A stretch of 64,000 bases of DNA from Streptomyces sp. WMMC940 (GCF_027460265.1 NZ_JAPZBC010000001.1:5870001-5934000), one strand, 5' to 3'. Positions 28,393 through 38,004 are shown, counted from the first letter of the stretch. Made by a program: numbers and translations. Notes: a model not told the origin generated them from the letters alone.

Positions 28393-29385
28393 ATGCGCCG
28401 CAGAGCCAGTCTCGTGCTCCTGTCCCTCGCCGTCTTCTTCGCGGCGCTGGCGCCGGTGCTGCGCTGGTACGCCTTCCCCCGACTCGCGAAGATCCCGCCG
28501 AGCCAATACCAGGAGATGGTGCTCGAGGCGAGGCCCGCGACCCTGCTGCAGTACGACACCATGCAGCCGAAGCGGGTGGAGAAGGTCACCATCGTGCAGA
28601 CCCTCAAGGGAAACGTGGAGGAGTCGGAACGGATCGAGCGCGACGCGGGCCGGGACGTGGTCGTCTGGGACTCGCTCTCCTACGTCCAGGGGCCGGACGG
28701 GAGAACGGTCTCCCAGATCCCCGAGCGGTACATCTTCGACGCCCACACCCAGGCCCCCGTGCACGCCGCGGGGGAGACCGTCGACGGGGACCCGGTCCGG
28801 CGCCAGGGCATCGAGTTCAAGTGGCCCTTCCTCACCGAGAAGCGGGACTACGAGTACTTCGACGCCCAGACCAGGACCTCGGCCCCCATCCACTACCGGG
28901 GAACCCGCACCTTCCGCGGCCTGGAGGTCTACTACTTCGAGCAGACGGTCCCCTGGACCAAGGTGCCGTACCCGAAGAAGATGCCGATGCCCGGCATCGA
29001 CGCGACGACGCTGGAGAAGCAGACCGGCACCACCCGCTGGTACACCACCAAGCGCATGTTCTGGGTCGAACCGGTCACGGGGGCGCCCGTCAACGGCGAG
29101 GAGATCCACGCCGAGGAGCTGCGCGGAGGATCGCTCCTCGGCGGCCGCGACAGGGTGACCGCGTTCTCCGGGCACGTGAAGATGCGGGAGGACTACGTGG
29201 ACCACACCGTCGCCCTGGTGTCGTCCCACCGCGGCCTCGTGCTCCTGCTGGTCTCCCGCCTGCCGTGGACGTTCCTGACCCTCGGCACCGGCCTCCTCGC
29301 GCTCTCCCTCCTCCTCGAAGCGCGTTCACGCCGGCCGGACGGCGACTCCGCGGCGGCACCCGGGCCCCCACCCGCCCGGGCGTGA
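28393..29385 (+). CDS. DUF3068 (PorA-like) membrane protein
   Basis: A 330-residue protein of the DUF3068 family, sometimes called porin PorA family. There is an N-terminal membrane helix (residues 5-25), a large extracytoplasmic beta-rich domain with the conserved WPFLTEKRDYEYFD and TRWYTTKRMFWVEPVTG segments, and a C-terminal helix near 290-312 before a basic Pro/Ala-rich tail. A role as a real porin in an organism without outer membrane is unlikely; the function is unknown. Its last codons lie inside a 73-bp duplicated segment. Confidence 0.85.
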   Translation: MRRRASLVLLSLAVFFAALAPVLRWYAFPRLAKIPPSQYQEMVLEARPATLLQYDTMQPKRVEKVTIVQTLKGNVEESERIERDAGRDVVVWDSLSYVQGPDGRTVSQIPERYIFDAHTQAPVHAAGETVDGDPVRRQGIEFKWPFLTEKRDYEYFDAQTRTSAPIHYRGTRTFRGLEVYYFEQTVPWTKVPYPKKMPMPGIDATTLEKQTGTTRWYTTKRMFWVEPVTGAPVNGEEIHAEELRGGSLLGGRDRVTAFSGHVKMREDYVDHTVALVSSHRGLVLLLVSRLPWTFLTLGTGLLALSLLLEARSRRPDGDSAAAPGPPPARA

Positions 29386-29493
29386 CCGGGCGAGCCGGGC
29401 GAGCAGGGCGAACTCGTGCGACGCCGGCCGGACGGCGACTCCGCGGCGGCACCCGGGCCCCCACCCGCCCGGGCGTGACCGGGCGAGCCGGGC
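29328..29493. repeat. 73-bp direct repeat duplicating the 3' end of the DUF3068 gene
   Basis: 29328-29400 and 29421-29493 are identical over 73 bases with a 93-bp period. The first copy includes the last 18 codons and the stop of the DUF3068 gene; the second lies just downstream, before the convergent hrpB. The identity shows a recent or gene-converted tandem duplication. Confidence 0.88.
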
Positions 29494-29517
29494 CCGCCCC
29501 TACGCCGCGCCCGCCGG

Positions 29518-32016
29518 TCAGCGCTTCACACCGCGCGTGGGCTCCGCCGTCGCCGGATCCTCCGGCCAGGGATGTTTCGGATAGCGCCCGCGCAGCTCCG
29601 CGCGCACCGCCCGGTACCCGTCGCGCCAGAACGACGCCAGATCGGCGGTCACCGCAGCGGGGCGTCCGGCGGGGGAGAGCAGATGGACGAGTACCGGCAC
29701 CCCGGCGAGGCGAGGCGTCTCCCGGAGCCCGAACAGCTCCTGGAGCTTCACGGCCAGCACGGGCTGTTCGCCCGAGTAGTCCACCCGGATCCGCGAGCCG
29801 CTCGGCACCTCGATCCGTTCCGGGGCCAGTTCGTCGAGGCGCACCGCCTCGCCCGAGGCCCACGGAAGCAGCCGCCGCAGGCACTCCCCGGCGTCGATCC
29901 TCGCCAGATCGGCCCGGCGCCGGGCCCGGGACAGCTCCGGCTCCAGCCACTCACCGGCGAGATCCAGCAGGGACGTGTCCGACACATCGGGCCAGGGCGC
30001 ACCCCGCACCCGGTGGAGGAAGCCGATCCGCTGCCGCAGTGCCGCGGCCTCCCGCGACCAGGCGAGCAGCCCAGGACCCTCGCGCCGGAGCCCCTCCAGC
30101 AGCGCGTCCCGCACCAGGCCGGGCCCCGGCTCCGGAAGCGGGCGCACGGACAGTTCCACCGCGCCCAGCCGGTCCACCCGCCGGGCCACGACGTCGCCGT
30201 CCTCCCAGCGCACCTCCTCGCCCCGGGCGGCTAGATGCCCGGCGGCGGTGCGCGCGGTCTCCTCGTCCACGACGGCGGCGAGCCGCACCCGTGCGGACGC
30301 GGCCTGCGCCTGCCGGTCGGCCACCGCCACCGCCAGCCAGGGAGCACCCCGCAGCGGCGACCCCTCACCGAGCTCCGCACCGGTCCCGGAGACCATCAGG
30401 TACGACGTGCCGCCGCGCGCCCGCGCCACCCGCTCGGGGAACGCCAGCGCGGTCACGAACCCCGCGACCGCGTCGTCGGAGGCGGCCGCCGGACGGCCCG
30501 GGGCGCTCCCGGTGCCGCCGAGCGAGCGGGCCAGCCGGTCCGCCTCCGCGCGCCAGAGCGCACCGTACGCGTCAGCGCCCCGCCCGGCCGAGCGCCAGGC
30601 GTCCGCCAGGTCGTCCCCGTACTCACGCGGCGGCTCATCGCTCAGCAGCGCGACGACCTCCGCGGCACGCCGGGCACCCACCTCCGGCGCGCCGTCGACC
30701 AGGGCCCGCGCGAGCCGGGGATGCAGGCCGAGCCGGGCCATCCGCCGTCCCCGGTCCGTCGCCCGGCCCGACGCGTCGACCGCACCCACGGCGCCGAGGA
30801 CCGAGCGGGCCGCGGCCATCGCACCCGCGGGCGGCCGATCCAGCAGGGCGAGCCCGGAGGCGTCCGGATCACCCCAGCACGCCGCCTGCAGGGCGAACGC
30901 CGTCAGGTCCGCCACCTGGATCTCCGGCGCGGGGAAGCGGGGCAGCCTGGCGTCCTCCGCCTCGGCCCAGCAGCGGTAGACCGTGCCGGGCGCCTCCCGC
31001 CCCGCCCGGCCCGCCCGCTGCCGGGCCGCCGCCCGGGAGGCCCGTACCGTCGTCAGCGAGCCGAGGCCGCGGGCGTGATCGGTGCGCGGCTCCCGGGCCA
31101 GTCCCGAGTCCACGACGACCCGTACGCCGGGGACGGTCAGCGACGACTCGGCGACCGACGTCGCCAGCACGACCCTGCGGCGCCGCCCGGGGGAGAGCAC
31201 CGCGTCCTGCACGGCCGCCGGCGCCCGCCCGTGCACCTGCAGCACCTCGGCCCCGGCGTCCCCGAGCAGCCCGGCGACCCGCGCGACCTCCCCCACCCCC
31301 GGCAGGAAACAGAGCACGTCCCCGGACCGCTCGGCCAGAGCCCCGCGGACCACCGACGCCACATGCGCGAGCAGCGCCGGATCGACCCGCATGCCGTGCG
31401 GCGGACGCACGGGCCGCCCGGGCGGCGCCCACACCACGTCGACGGGATGGGCGACCCCCTCGGCCTCGACCACCGGCGCGCCGCCGAGGAGCCGGGCCCA
31501 GCCCTCCGCGTCCGTCGTGGCCGACGCCGCCAGCAGCCGCAGTTCCGGCCGCAGCGTCTCGCGCACGTCCAGCAGGAACGCGGCCACCGTGTCCGCGTCC
31601 AGATGCCGCTCGTGGCACTCGTCGAGGACCACCGTGCCGACCCCGGCGAGCTCCTGGTCGCGCTGGAGCCGCTGGAGCAGCACACCCGTGGTGACGACCT
31701 CGATCGCGGTGTCCGGCCCCACGACCCGCTCACCGCGCACCGTGAAGCCGACCCGGCCGCCCACCCTCTCGCCCAGCAGCCATGCCATCCGCCGGGCGGC
31801 CGCACGCGCCGCGATCCGCCGCGGCTCGGCGACCACGACCCGGCCGCGGGCGCCACCGCGGTCCAGGAGGCCGGCGAGCGCGATCGGCACCAGCGTCGTC
31901 TTGCCCGTGCCGGGCGGGGCGCACAGCACCGCGGTGCCGTGCGCGTCGAGGGCGCGCTCCAGCGCGGGCAGGGCGCCGCGCACGGGGAGCCCGGCCAGGG
32001 AGTCCTCGCGGATCAC
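29518..32016 (-). CDS. hrpB: ATP-dependent RNA helicase HrpB
   Basis: An 832-residue DEAH/RHA-family helicase. Walker A APPGTGKTT has Lys39, and DECHERHLDADT is the DEAH box; SAT appears as ASATTDAEGW; motif VI is RAGRAGREAPGTVYR. The C-terminal HrpB-specific domain (GVPVLVHLLSPAGRPAAVTADL...) is present, so the length is normal for the family. Despite homology to pre-mRNA processing helicases its bacterial role is poorly known. The start is GTG at 32016; two bases separate it from the methyltransferase stop, so the two form an operon. Confidence 0.95.
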   Translation of the reverse strand: MIREDSLAGLPVRGALPALERALDAHGTAVLCAPPGTGKTTLVPIALAGLLDRGGARGRVVVAEPRRIAARAAARRMAWLLGERVGGRVGFTVRGERVVGPDTAIEVVTTGVLLQRLQRDQELAGVGTVVLDECHERHLDADTVAAFLLDVRETLRPELRLLAASATTDAEGWARLLGGAPVVEAEGVAHPVDVVWAPPGRPVRPPHGMRVDPALLAHVASVVRGALAERSGDVLCFLPGVGEVARVAGLLGDAGAEVLQVHGRAPAAVQDAVLSPGRRRRVVLATSVAESSLTVPGVRVVVDSGLAREPRTDHARGLGSLTTVRASRAAARQRAGRAGREAPGTVYRCWAEAEDARLPRFPAPEIQVADLTAFALQAACWGDPDASGLALLDRPPAGAMAAARSVLGAVGAVDASGRATDRGRRMARLGLHPRLARALVDGAPEVGARRAAEVVALLSDEPPREYGDDLADAWRSAGRGADAYGALWRAEADRLARSLGGTGSAPGRPAAASDDAVAGFVTALAFPERVARARGGTSYLMVSGTGAELGEGSPLRGAPWLAVAVADRQAQAASARVRLAAVVDEETARTAAGHLAARGEEVRWEDGDVVARRVDRLGAVELSVRPLPEPGPGLVRDALLEGLRREGPGLLAWSREAAALRQRIGFLHRVRGAPWPDVSDTSLLDLAGEWLEPELSRARRRADLARIDAGECLRRLLPWASGEAVRLDELAPERIEVPSGSRIRVDYSGEQPVLAVKLQELFGLRETPRLAGVPVLVHLLSPAGRPAAVTADLASFWRDGYRAVRAELRGRYPKHPWPEDPATAEPTRGVKR

Positions 32017-32017
32017 C

Positions 32018-32848
32018 TCACCCGTCCCCCGCCCGGGCGCCCGTCCCGCTCCGCTCGCAGACGAAGACCGCCGTCCCCGGGATCAGGTTCCCGCGCAGCG
32101 GGGACCAGCCGGCCCACTCCTGGCCGTTCCACGGCGGCCACTCCGGCTCGACCAGGTCCACCAGCCGGAAGCCGCCCGCCACCACGTCGCGGACCCGGTC
32201 CCCGATCGTCCGGTGGTGCTCCACGTAGACGGCCCGGCCCTCCTCGTCCTGCTCCACGTACGGGGTGCGGTCGAAGTAGGAGGCGGCGACGCTCAGCCCC
32301 TCGGGGCCGGGCTCGTCGGGGAACGCCCAGCGGATCGGGTGCGTGACCGAGAAGACCCACCGCCCGCCCGGTCGCAGCACCCGCCGCACCTCCCGGAACA
32401 CGCCCACCGGGTCGGCCACGAACGGCACGGCCCCGTACGCGGAGCACGCCAGGTCGAAGGAGCCGTCGGCGAAGGGCAGTGCGCCGGCGTCCGCCTCGAC
32501 CAGCGGGAAGCCGGTGCCGAGCCGCAGGGCGTGCTGGAGCTGGCGGTGCGAGAGGTCCAGTGCCACCGGCCGCGCGCCCTGGGCCAGCAGCCAGCGGGAG
32601 CACTGCGCCGCGCCGGCGCCGATCTCCAGCACGTCGGCGCCCCGCAGGGCCTCCGCCGGGCCGAGCAGCCGGGCCTGCTCCTCGTCCAGCCCCTCGGGAC
32701 CCCAGACGAAGCGGTCGTCGCCGAGGAAGGAGCCGTGTTCGGACTGGTACTCGTCGGCGTTGCGGTCCCACCAGCCGCGGTTCGCCCGGCTGCTCTCCGC
32801 GCCGCCGGCGTCACGCCTGGTCGCCACCGGTTCGTACTCTTGGATCAT
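32018..32848 (-). CDS. Class I SAM-dependent methyltransferase
   Basis: A 276-residue Rossmann methyltransferase of the UbiE/Methyltransf_11 type. Motif I is VLEIGAGAAQCSRWL, post-I VALDLSHRQL, motif IV SFDLACSAYGAVPFV and motif VI VLRPGGRWVFSV. The substrate is unknown. The start at 32848 is proposed because a TACAAC element lies ten bases upstream and the text MIQEYEPVATR begins normal coding character; longer in-frame starts run through the rpsA promoter region. It is followed immediately by hrpB. Confidence 0.82.
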   Translation of the reverse strand: MIQEYEPVATRRDAGGAESSRANRGWWDRNADEYQSEHGSFLGDDRFVWGPEGLDEEQARLLGPAEALRGADVLEIGAGAAQCSRWLLAQGARPVALDLSHRQLQHALRLGTGFPLVEADAGALPFADGSFDLACSAYGAVPFVADPVGVFREVRRVLRPGGRWVFSVTHPIRWAFPDEPGPEGLSVAASYFDRTPYVEQDEEGRAVYVEHHRTIGDRVRDVVAGGFRLVDLVEPEWPPWNGQEWAGWSPLRGNLIPGTAVFVCERSGTGARAGDG

Positions 32849-33006
32849 CTCGCCCGTCGTTGTACGTTTGCTGGTACCTCGCCCGGAAGGGCCGGGACGG
32901 CCCTGCGGCCGTGTCGCGGAGGGGCGAGGCGCGGCCATCATGGCCTCGGCAAACCTTAGTTGTGCCGGGTATGCGGTGTTCCGCCCCGGGTGGGGGCCTT
33001 CGCGCA

Positions 33007-33035
33007 TTGACCGTGCCCTGCCGCCCCCGTATGCT
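33007..33035 (+). promoter_or_regulatory. Vegetative promoter of rpsA
   Basis: TTGACC (33007-33012), a 17-bp spacer and TATGCT (33030-33035): a near-consensus principal-sigma (HrdB) promoter, the best one in the window. Transcription would begin near 33042, giving a leader of about 190 bases (33042-33231) without an ORF. A long leader is common for S1 genes and may allow autoregulation by S1, which is inference. The rest of the 32849-33231 gap holds nothing else I recognise. Confidence 0.8.
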
Positions 33036-33231
33036 AAAGGTTGCGCTGCGGGCTTGCGCGCCTCAGACGGAGCAGGCCGCGCTCGCATCTGTTGTATGTC
33101 CCCTCGGTTCTCGAGGCGCCATTCCTCTCGGGTTGGCGCTTCCTTGGCTGTCCGGCTTCTTCAGCTGCGATACGGGCTCACGGCGTAGCAGTACCTACGA
33201 CTTCAATGTCCGTACCGGAGCCCTTTCCCAC

Positions 33232-34725
33232 ATGACGAGCAGCACCGAGACCACCGCCACCACCCCGCAGGTTGCGGTCAACGACATCGGTAACGAGGAA
33301 GCCTTCCTCGCCGCGATCGACGAGACGATCAAGTACTTCAACGACGGCGACATCGTCGACGGCGTCATCGTGAAGGTCGACCGGGACGAGGTCCTGCTCG
33401 ACATCGGTTACAAGACCGAAGGTGTCATCCCGAGCCGCGAGCTCTCGATCAAGCACGACGTCGACCCGAACGAGGTCGTCGCCGTCGGTGACGAGATCGA
33501 GGCCCTGGTCCTCCAGAAGGAGGACAAGGAAGGCCGCCTGATCCTCTCGAAGAAGCGCGCCCAGTACGAGCGTGCCTGGGGCACCATCGAGAAGATCAAG
33601 GAAGAGGACGGCATCGTCACCGGTACCGTCATCGAGGTCGTCAAGGGTGGTCTCATCCTCGACATCGGCCTCCGTGGCTTCCTCCCGGCCTCCCTGGTCG
33701 AGATGCGCCGCGTCCGCGACCTCCAGCCGTACGTCGGCAAGGAGCTCGAGGCCAAGATCATCGAGCTGGACAAGAACCGCAACAACGTGGTCCTGTCCCG
33801 CCGTGCCTGGCTGGAGCAGACCCAGTCCGAGGTCCGCCAGACGTTCCTCACCACCCTGCAGAAGGGCCAGGTCCGCTCCGGCGTCGTCTCCTCGATCGTC
33901 AACTTCGGTGCCTTCGTGGACCTGGGCGGCGTCGACGGTCTGGTGCACGTCTCCGAGCTGTCCTGGAAGCACATCGACCACCCGTCCGAGGTCGTCGAGG
34001 TCGGCCAGGAGGTCACCGTCGAGGTTCTCGACGTCGACATGGACCGCGAGCGTGTCTCCCTGTCGCTGAAGGCGACGCAGGAGGACCCGTGGCAGCAGTT
34101 CGCCCGCACCCACCAGATCGGCCAGGTCGTCCCGGGCAAGGTCACGAAGCTGGTGCCGTTCGGTGCGTTCGTCCGCGTGGACGAGGGCATCGAGGGTCTG
34201 GTCCACATCTCCGAGCTGGCCGAGCGCCACGTGGAGATCCCGGAGCAGGTCGTCCAGGTCAACGACGAGATCTTCGTCAAGGTCATCGACATCGACCTCG
34301 AGCGTCGCCGGATCTCGCTGTCCCTGAAGCAGGCCAACGAGTCCTTCGGTGCCGACCCGGCGTCGGTCGAGTTCGACCCGACCCTGTACGGCATGGCCGC
34401 GTCCTACGACGACCAGGGCAACTACATCTACCCCGAGGGCTTCGACCCCGAGACCAACGACTGGCTCGAGGGTTACGAGAAGCAGCGCGAGGAGTGGGAG
34501 CGCCAGTACGCCGAGGCGCAGCAGCGCTTCGAGCAGCACCAGGCGCAGGTCATCAAGTCCCGCGAGGCCGACGAGGCCGCCGCGGCCGAGGGCGGCCAGG
34601 CCGCTCCGGCCGCCGCGCCCCAGGGCGGTTCGTACTCCTCGGAGTCGGACGACAACTCCGGCGCCCTGGCGTCGGACGAGGCCCTCGCCGCGCTCCGCGA
34701 GAAGCTGGCCGGCGGCCAGAGCTGA
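33232..34725 (+). CDS. rpsA: Ribosomal protein S1
   Basis: A 497-residue S1 protein with four S1/OB repeats (about residues 33-105, 120-190, 205-275 and 290-362), each with the GxV..... LxxxG pattern, e.g. GVVSSIVNFGAFVDLGGVDGLVHVSEL. Proteobacterial S1 has six repeats; the four-repeat form is normal for Actinobacteria. The C-terminal ~130 residues are acidic and glutamine-rich, ending in an Ala/Gly/Ser-rich tail. It binds the ribosome and single-stranded mRNA leaders. The ATG at 33232 has GGAG 12 bases upstream, a weak site, fitting the long leader. Followed by a strong terminator. Confidence 0.97.
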   Translation: MTSSTETTATTPQVAVNDIGNEEAFLAAIDETIKYFNDGDIVDGVIVKVDRDEVLLDIGYKTEGVIPSRELSIKHDVDPNEVVAVGDEIEALVLQKEDKEGRLILSKKRAQYERAWGTIEKIKEEDGIVTGTVIEVVKGGLILDIGLRGFLPASLVEMRRVRDLQPYVGKELEAKIIELDKNRNNVVLSRRAWLEQTQSEVRQTFLTTLQKGQVRSGVVSSIVNFGAFVDLGGVDGLVHVSELSWKHIDHPSEVVEVGQEVTVEVLDVDMDRERVSLSLKATQEDPWQQFARTHQIGQVVPGKVTKLVPFGAFVRVDEGIEGLVHISELAERHVEIPEQVVQVNDEIFVKVIDIDLERRRISLSLKQANESFGADPASVEFDPTLYGMAASYDDQGNYIYPEGFDPETNDWLEGYEKQREEWERQYAEAQQRFEQHQAQVIKSREADEAAAAEGGQAAPAAAPQGGSYSSESDDNSGALASDEALAALREKLAGGQS

Positions 34726-34756
34726 CAAGCTCCCCGTAAGCCACCGGGCGACCGGC

Positions 34757-34792
34757 ACGGAGGCCCGCCCCCTTTCGGGGGCGGGCCTCCGT
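34757..34792 (+). terminator. rpsA terminator
   Basis: Perfect 16-bp stem (34757-34772 and 34777-34792) with a TTTC loop, 32 bases after the rpsA stop. Confidence 0.9.
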
Positions 34793-34912
34793 CGTCGTCC
34801 CGAACGCGCCGCGGCCCGCGCCCTCCTGGAACTCCGAAGCGGCCCGGCGCCGCGGGAATGATCGCGGAGGCCGCGAGGTTGACACCGGAGACACGGAGAA
34901 GGGGCGGTAACG

Positions 34913-35851
34913 GTGCGAGATCCGCAGAGTCTGTACGAGTGGGAGCCGAAGGGCCTGGCGGTCGTCGACGTGGCACTGGCGCAGGAGTCGGCCGGACTCG
35001 CCATGCTGTACCACTTCGACGGGTACATCGACGCGGGCGAGACGGGCGAGCAGATCGTCGACACCCTGCTCGAGTCACTGCCCCACCAGGTGGTGGCCCG
35101 CTTCGACCACGACCGGCTCGTCGACTACCGCGCCCGCCGCCCGCTGCTGACCTTCCGCCGCGACCGCTGGACCGGTTTCGAGACGCCGTCCCTGGAGGTC
35201 CGCCTGGTCCAGGACGCCACCGGCGCCCCGTTCCTGCTGCTGTCCGGTCCCGAGCCGGACGTCGAGTGGGAACTGTTCGCCGCGGCCGTGCGGCAGATCG
35301 TCGAACGGCTCGGCGTGCGTCTCTCCGTGAACTTCCACGGCATCCCCATGGGGGTACCGCACACCCGCCCCGTCGGCATCACCCCGCACGGCAACCGCAC
35401 GGACCTCATGCCCGGTCACCGCAGCCCCTTCGACGAGGCCCAGGTGCCCGGAAGCGCGGAGTCCCTCGTCGAGTACCGGCTGGCGCAGTGGGGCCACGAC
35501 GTCCTCGGCGTCGCCGCCCACGTACCGCACTACGTGGCCCGCTCCGCGTACCCGGACGCCGCGCTGACCGCCCTCGAGGCGATCACCGCCGCGACCGGTC
35601 TGGTACTCCCCGCTGCCGCGCACACCCTGCGCGCCCGGGCCCAGCGCACCCAGACCGAGATCGAACGCCAGATCGGCGAGGGCGACGAGGAGCTGACGTC
35701 CCTGGTGCGGGGGCTCGAGCACCAGTACGACGCCATCGCCGGCGCCGACACGCGCGGCAGCCTGGTCGCCGAACCGGTGGAGCTCCCGTCCGCGGACGAG
35801 ATCGGCAGGCAGTTCGAACGGTTCCTCGCCGAACGCGAAGGCGACTCCTAG
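34913..35851 (+). CDS. PAC2 family protein (proteasome assembly chaperone-like)
   Basis: A 312-residue member of the PAC2 family (pfam PAC2, proteasome assembly chaperone 2). Recognisable segments are [57 protein letters not shown] and [22 protein letters not shown]. In actinomycetes, which do have 20S proteasomes, a link to proteasome function is plausible but I know of no direct proof for this family. The start is GTG at 34913 with AAGGGG upstream. The gene is monocistronic between the rpsA terminator and coaE; 35852-36123 is non-coding. Confidence 0.88.
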   Translation: MRDPQSLYEWEPKGLAVVDVALAQESAGLAMLYHFDGYIDAGETGEQIVDTLLESLPHQVVARFDHDRLVDYRARRPLLTFRRDRWTGFETPSLEVRLVQDATGAPFLLLSGPEPDVEWELFAAAVRQIVERLGVRLSVNFHGIPMGVPHTRPVGITPHGNRTDLMPGHRSPFDEAQVPGSAESLVEYRLAQWGHDVLGVAAHVPHYVARSAYPDAALTALEAITAATGLVLPAAAHTLRARAQRTQTEIERQIGEGDEELTSLVRGLEHQYDAIAGADTRGSLVAEPVELPSADEIGRQFERFLAEREGDS

Positions 35852-36110
35852 TCGCTCGACGGGCCGGGCGCGCACATGGCGACGGGCGGGCCCAGCCCGA
35901 CGGGCACTCGGCCCCGGCGGGCCCGGCCGTCCCACCCGGCACCCAGCCAAGGGCCGTCCGCAACCCCCGGGGATCCGCGCGCGGCGTCAGATGCGATGCA
36001 CCGCAAGGCGGGGAGTCGCTCTCGTGCTGCGTGTACTTCGGGTGGTTCGACAACATGGCCAGGTGCCGTGGCTGTCGTCGTCCGCCCGCCGGGGACCGCG
36101 GGACAGCCCT

Positions 36111-36116
36111 TAGGCT
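36111..36116 (+). promoter_or_regulatory. Candidate -10 (TAGGCT) of a leaderless coaE message
   Basis: TAGGCT ends seven bases before the coaE ATG and no ribosome binding site is present. The -35 region is not recognisable. Confidence 0.35.
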
Positions 36117-36123
36117 TCGGCCC

Positions 36124-36723
36124 ATGTTGAAGGTGGGCCTGACCGGCGGAATCGGCGCCGGCAAGAGCGAAGTGTCCCGGCTCCTCGCGTCGTACGGCGC
36201 GGTACTGATCGACGCGGACGAGATCGCACGGGAGGTCGTCGAACCCGGCACGCCCGGACTGGCGGCCGTCGTCGAGGCGTTCGGCCCCGACGTCCTCACA
36301 CCCGAGGGCACCCTCGACCGGCCACGGCTGGGCGCGATCGTCTTCGCGGACGCCGAAGCGCTCGCGCGGCTCAACGCCATCGTGCATCCGCTCGTCGGGG
36401 CGCGGTCGGCCGAGCTGGAGGCCGCGGCCGGCCCCGACGCGGTCGTCGTCCACGACGTCCCGCTCCTCACGGAGAACGGCCTCGCCCCCCTGTACGACCT
36501 GGTCGTCGTCGTGGACGCCGCCCCCGAGACCCAGCTGGACCGGCTCGTACGGCAGCGCGGTATGACCGAGTCGGACGCGCGCGCCCGAATGGCCGCGCAG
36601 GCGACGCGCGAGCAGCGCAGGGCCGTCGCCGATGTGCTCATCGACAACGACGGGCCGCTGGAGGCGCTGGAGCCCCAGGTCCGCCGGGTCTGGGCGGAGC
36701 TGAGCGAGCGGGCGCGGCGCTAG
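36124..36723 (+). CDS. coaE: Dephospho-CoA kinase
   Basis: A 199-residue P-loop kinase catalysing the last step of coenzyme A synthesis, ATP-dependent 3'-phosphorylation of dephospho-Co[12 protein letters not shown] places the Walker lysine at residue 14; the substrate segment [15 protein letters not shown], the HPLVG motif, [13 protein letters not shown] and the lid [18 protein letters not shown] follow. Length is at the short end of the family, where a C-terminal extension (GrpB/UPF0157) is found in mycobacteria but not here. The ATG at 36124 lacks a ribosome binding site and lies seven bases after TAGGCT. Confidence 0.97.
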   Translation: MLKVGLTGGIGAGKSEVSRLLASYGAVLIDADEIAREVVEPGTPGLAAVVEAFGPDVLTPEGTLDRPRLGAIVFADAEALARLNAIVHPLVGARSAELEAAAGPDAVVVHDVPLLTENGLAPLYDLVVVVDAAPETQLDRLVRQRGMTESDARARMAAQATREQRRAVADVLIDNDGPLEALEPQVRRVWAELSERARR

Positions 36724-36864
36724 GTGCGTTCTTCGGTCATGACCGTGACCGACGGGTCGGGCCCGGGCCCACGACGCCGGCGCGCCCGCGCCACGGGCCC
36801 GGCCACCGGGAATCCCCTGCGGCCGGGAATGTTGAATACCTGAGGGGGAGGGAAGGATGCGAGC

Positions 36865-37227
36865 GTGCCCGAGACCAACCCGGAGACCCACGTCATCGAC
36901 TTCCGCGCGGCCGAGCAACTGCTCGCCTCGCGGGACCCGCGCGGGGCGATCAAGCTCCTCGACTCGGTCATCGCCGCCCACCCGGAGAGCAGGGCGGCCC
37001 GTCTGCTGCGGGCACGCGCCTATTTCGCGTCCGCCCAACTGCGCGCGGCCGAACGCGAGTTCCAGCACATAGTCGACCACGAACCCGACAACGCCTTCGC
37101 CCACTTCGCGCTGGCCCGCACCTTCCAGCGCGCCGGCCGCCCGGACCAGGCACAGCGGCATTTCCGCCTCGCCGCCGCGCTCGATCCCAAGCCCGAGTAC
37201 CTGGAAGCCGCACGCTTCGACACCTGA
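36865..37227 (+). CDS. Small tetratricopeptide repeat protein
   Basis: A 120-residue protein made of about three TPR-like helical pairs: GAIKLLDSVIAAHPESRAARLL, QLRAAEREFQHIVDHEPDNAFAHFALA, RAGRPDQAQRHFRLAAALDPKPEY. TPR units mediate protein contacts; the partner is unknown. The start is GTG at 36865 with GGAAGG six bases upstream. It follows coaE after 141 bases. No signal or membrane segment. Confidence 0.85.
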   Translation: MPETNPETHVIDFRAAEQLLASRDPRGAIKLLDSVIAAHPESRAARLLRARAYFASAQLRAAEREFQHIVDHEPDNAFAHFALARTFQRAGRPDQAQRHFRLAAALDPKPEYLEAARFDT

Positions 37228-37324
37228 GGCCGAAGAGGCGGACGCGGCGTACGGCGACATCCGAGGCGGGGCGCCGGGACCCGAGGCGGGGCGCCCGGAC
37301 ACCGGGCGCGGTGCCGCCCGGGCC

Positions 37325-37606
37325 CTAACGCCGCCGCCGGTCGTCCCCGTGGTCCGGCTCGTAGGGCGGGATGCCGGGACCGGGCTGGTAGTGCGGGCCC
37401 TGGTGCAGCCGGTGCACCACGATCATCAGGTCGATCATGACGACCAGGCTCAGCACCGCGCAGGCGATCGCCCAACCGGGGCGTTCGGCGAGCGCGAAGA
37501 GCGCCGTACCCGCGACCGCCCACAGCAGTCCCCAGACACTCAGCCAGAGCCGCATCCGCAGCGGACTGCGGGCCGTGGCCGGCTCGTTTCCCGTACGCAT
37601 CGCCAT
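37325..37606 (-). CDS. DUF6343-type two-helix membrane protein
   Basis: A 93-residue protein with the start MRTGNEPATARSPLRMRLWLS, which I associate with the actinobacterial DUF6343 family. Two hydrophobic helices (about residues 22-40 and 47-66) are followed by a Pro/Asp-rich cytoplasmic tail ending DDRRRR. The start is placed at 37606 (MAMRTG) because GAAGAGG lies just upstream; 37600 is the alternative. Function unknown. Confidence 0.8.
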   Translation of the reverse strand: MAMRTGNEPATARSPLRMRLWLSVWGLLWAVAGTALFALAERPGWAIACAVLSLVVMIDLMIVVHRLHQGPHYQPGPGIPPYEPDHGDDRRRR

Positions 37607-38004
37607 CGCCTCTTCCCCTCCAGGATCCACCCGGACCGCGCGGGACCGGTCGTGCGGACGACGAATTCCTCCTGGGGCGGCTCCCGCGGGGCGACGGCCG
37701 CGGGGCGCGCGGGAGAACGAGGGGGCCGGCCACGGGCGGGCGATGAGTCCGCCGGCTGTTCCGGTCCGACTCCGTGCGAGCGCCACGGGGCGCCGGCACG
37801 GACGGCCGGCACGGCACACCGCAGGGTCGGCCGCCCCCGCCACGCACCACGGCCGGAACCGGCCGCCGCGCCCCCGCCGCGCCCGCCACGGCTTAGGAAC
37901 CGGCCGCAGCGCGCATCTCACGGCCCTGACGCTGTGGGTGCTGCTCGCCCCGTTCCGCGCCGGCGCCGGTGCAGCGGGTCCGCGCCCAGCGCCCCGGCGC
38001 CTGC
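37607..38004. other. 398-bp region without a recognisable gene
   Basis: Very GC-rich sequence between the DUF6343 gene and the stop of the lipoprotein gene, both read leftward. All open frames here are arginine/proline-rich shadows without start signals. I see no RNA or promoter I can support. Confidence 0.4.

Noticed and set aside
36809..36833. GGAAT...GTT resembling a sigma-R promoter before the TPR gene
   Set aside because: The spacing is 17 bases, and the consensus spacing I recall is longer; the match is too short to support alone.
37607..38004. Rightward open frames in the gap before the lipoprotein gene
   Set aside because: They lack ribosome binding sites and have arginine- and proline-biased shadow composition.
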